NCBI GenBank assembly: GCA_002502855.1
Contig: DAQK01000023.1
Span: 72,197 to 94,343, forward strand
DNA: 22,147 nt
Direction of reading: 5' to 3'
From: Methanobacterium sp. UBA279
Lineage (GTDB): Archaea; Methanobacteriota; Methanobacteria; Methanobacteriales; Methanobacteriaceae
The notes beneath the pieces are model-generated. The model saw only the letters and a program-made list of their open reading frames with translations, did no database searches and was not told the origin of the DNA. The translations under genes and the position numbers were made by a program. The stretch's first letter is position 1; every line of letters begins with the position of its first letter. Of this stretch, positions 22,080 to 22,147 are shown one piece after another.

Positions 22080-22147
22080 TATCATCAATCTTATAATTTA
22101 ATTTTTATGTTTTAGAAAATAGGGTGTTGACCCTTTTATGTGTTGAT

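Overview
The window reads as the chromosome of a hydrogenotrophic methanogen of the order Methanobacteriales, probably a mesophilic Methanobacterium-like species. The evidence is archaeal gene content: a divergent trpY / trpEGCFBAD locus with the gene order known from Methanothermobacter thermautotrophicus, an archaeosine-synthase-type protein, a geranylgeranyl reductase for archaeal lipids, a two-histidine (HisKA_2) sensor kinase of the methanogen type, a hydrogenase maturation gene, archaeal TATA boxes and U-run terminators, and AT-rich intergenic DNA.

Layout. Bases 1-3117 hold the 5' part of a disulfide oxidoreductase (minus), hypC (plus), and a multi-membrane-span sensor histidine kinase broken by two frameshifts (plus). 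Bases 3179-10451 are the tryptophan locus: trpY (minus), a shared control region with five near-matches to the TGTACA TRP box, then trpE-G-C-F-B-A-D (plus). Four junctions overlap or nearly touch. The two loose ones (trpF-trpB, trpA-trpD) each contain a short tandem duplication that copies the end of the upstream gene. Bases 10452-12638 are gene-poor: a decayed Ig-like domain remnant, a second possible small remnant, tRNA-Ile(GAT), and a degenerate insertion sequence (11250-12619) whose 8-bp target duplication and terminal repeats are still readable. Bases 12639-18059 are minus-strand genes: a rubredoxin-fused thiamine-diphosphate enzyme, a glutamate-synthase-type FMN/FeS protein with a cysteine-rich head, a short ArcS-like tRNA-modification protein, a MIP18/DUF59 FeS-assembly factor, and an archaeal adenylate-kinase-like protein. 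From 18264 on there is a UbiA-family membrane prenyltransferase (plus) facing a minus-strand set: radical SAM/SPASM enzyme, 53-residue two-CxxC peptide, 2[4Fe-4S] ferredoxin, geranylgeranyl reductase.

How they work together. The trp genes form a complete chorismate-to-tryptophan pathway under a tryptophan-sensing repressor. Ferredoxin plus geranylgeranyl reductase form an electron-donor/enzyme pair that saturates archaeal lipid chains. The most promising undescribed unit is the radical SAM/SPASM enzyme with its adjacent small cysteine peptide (20691-22013), which looks like a peptide-modification pair. The rubredoxin/TPP fusion beside the cysteine-rich GltB-like protein is a second candidate redox system. 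A repeated structural theme is short tandem duplications at gene 3' ends (trpY, trpF, trpA, and the GltB-like gene). Two genes below 60 codons (ferredoxin, two-CxxC peptide) were found by direct translation.
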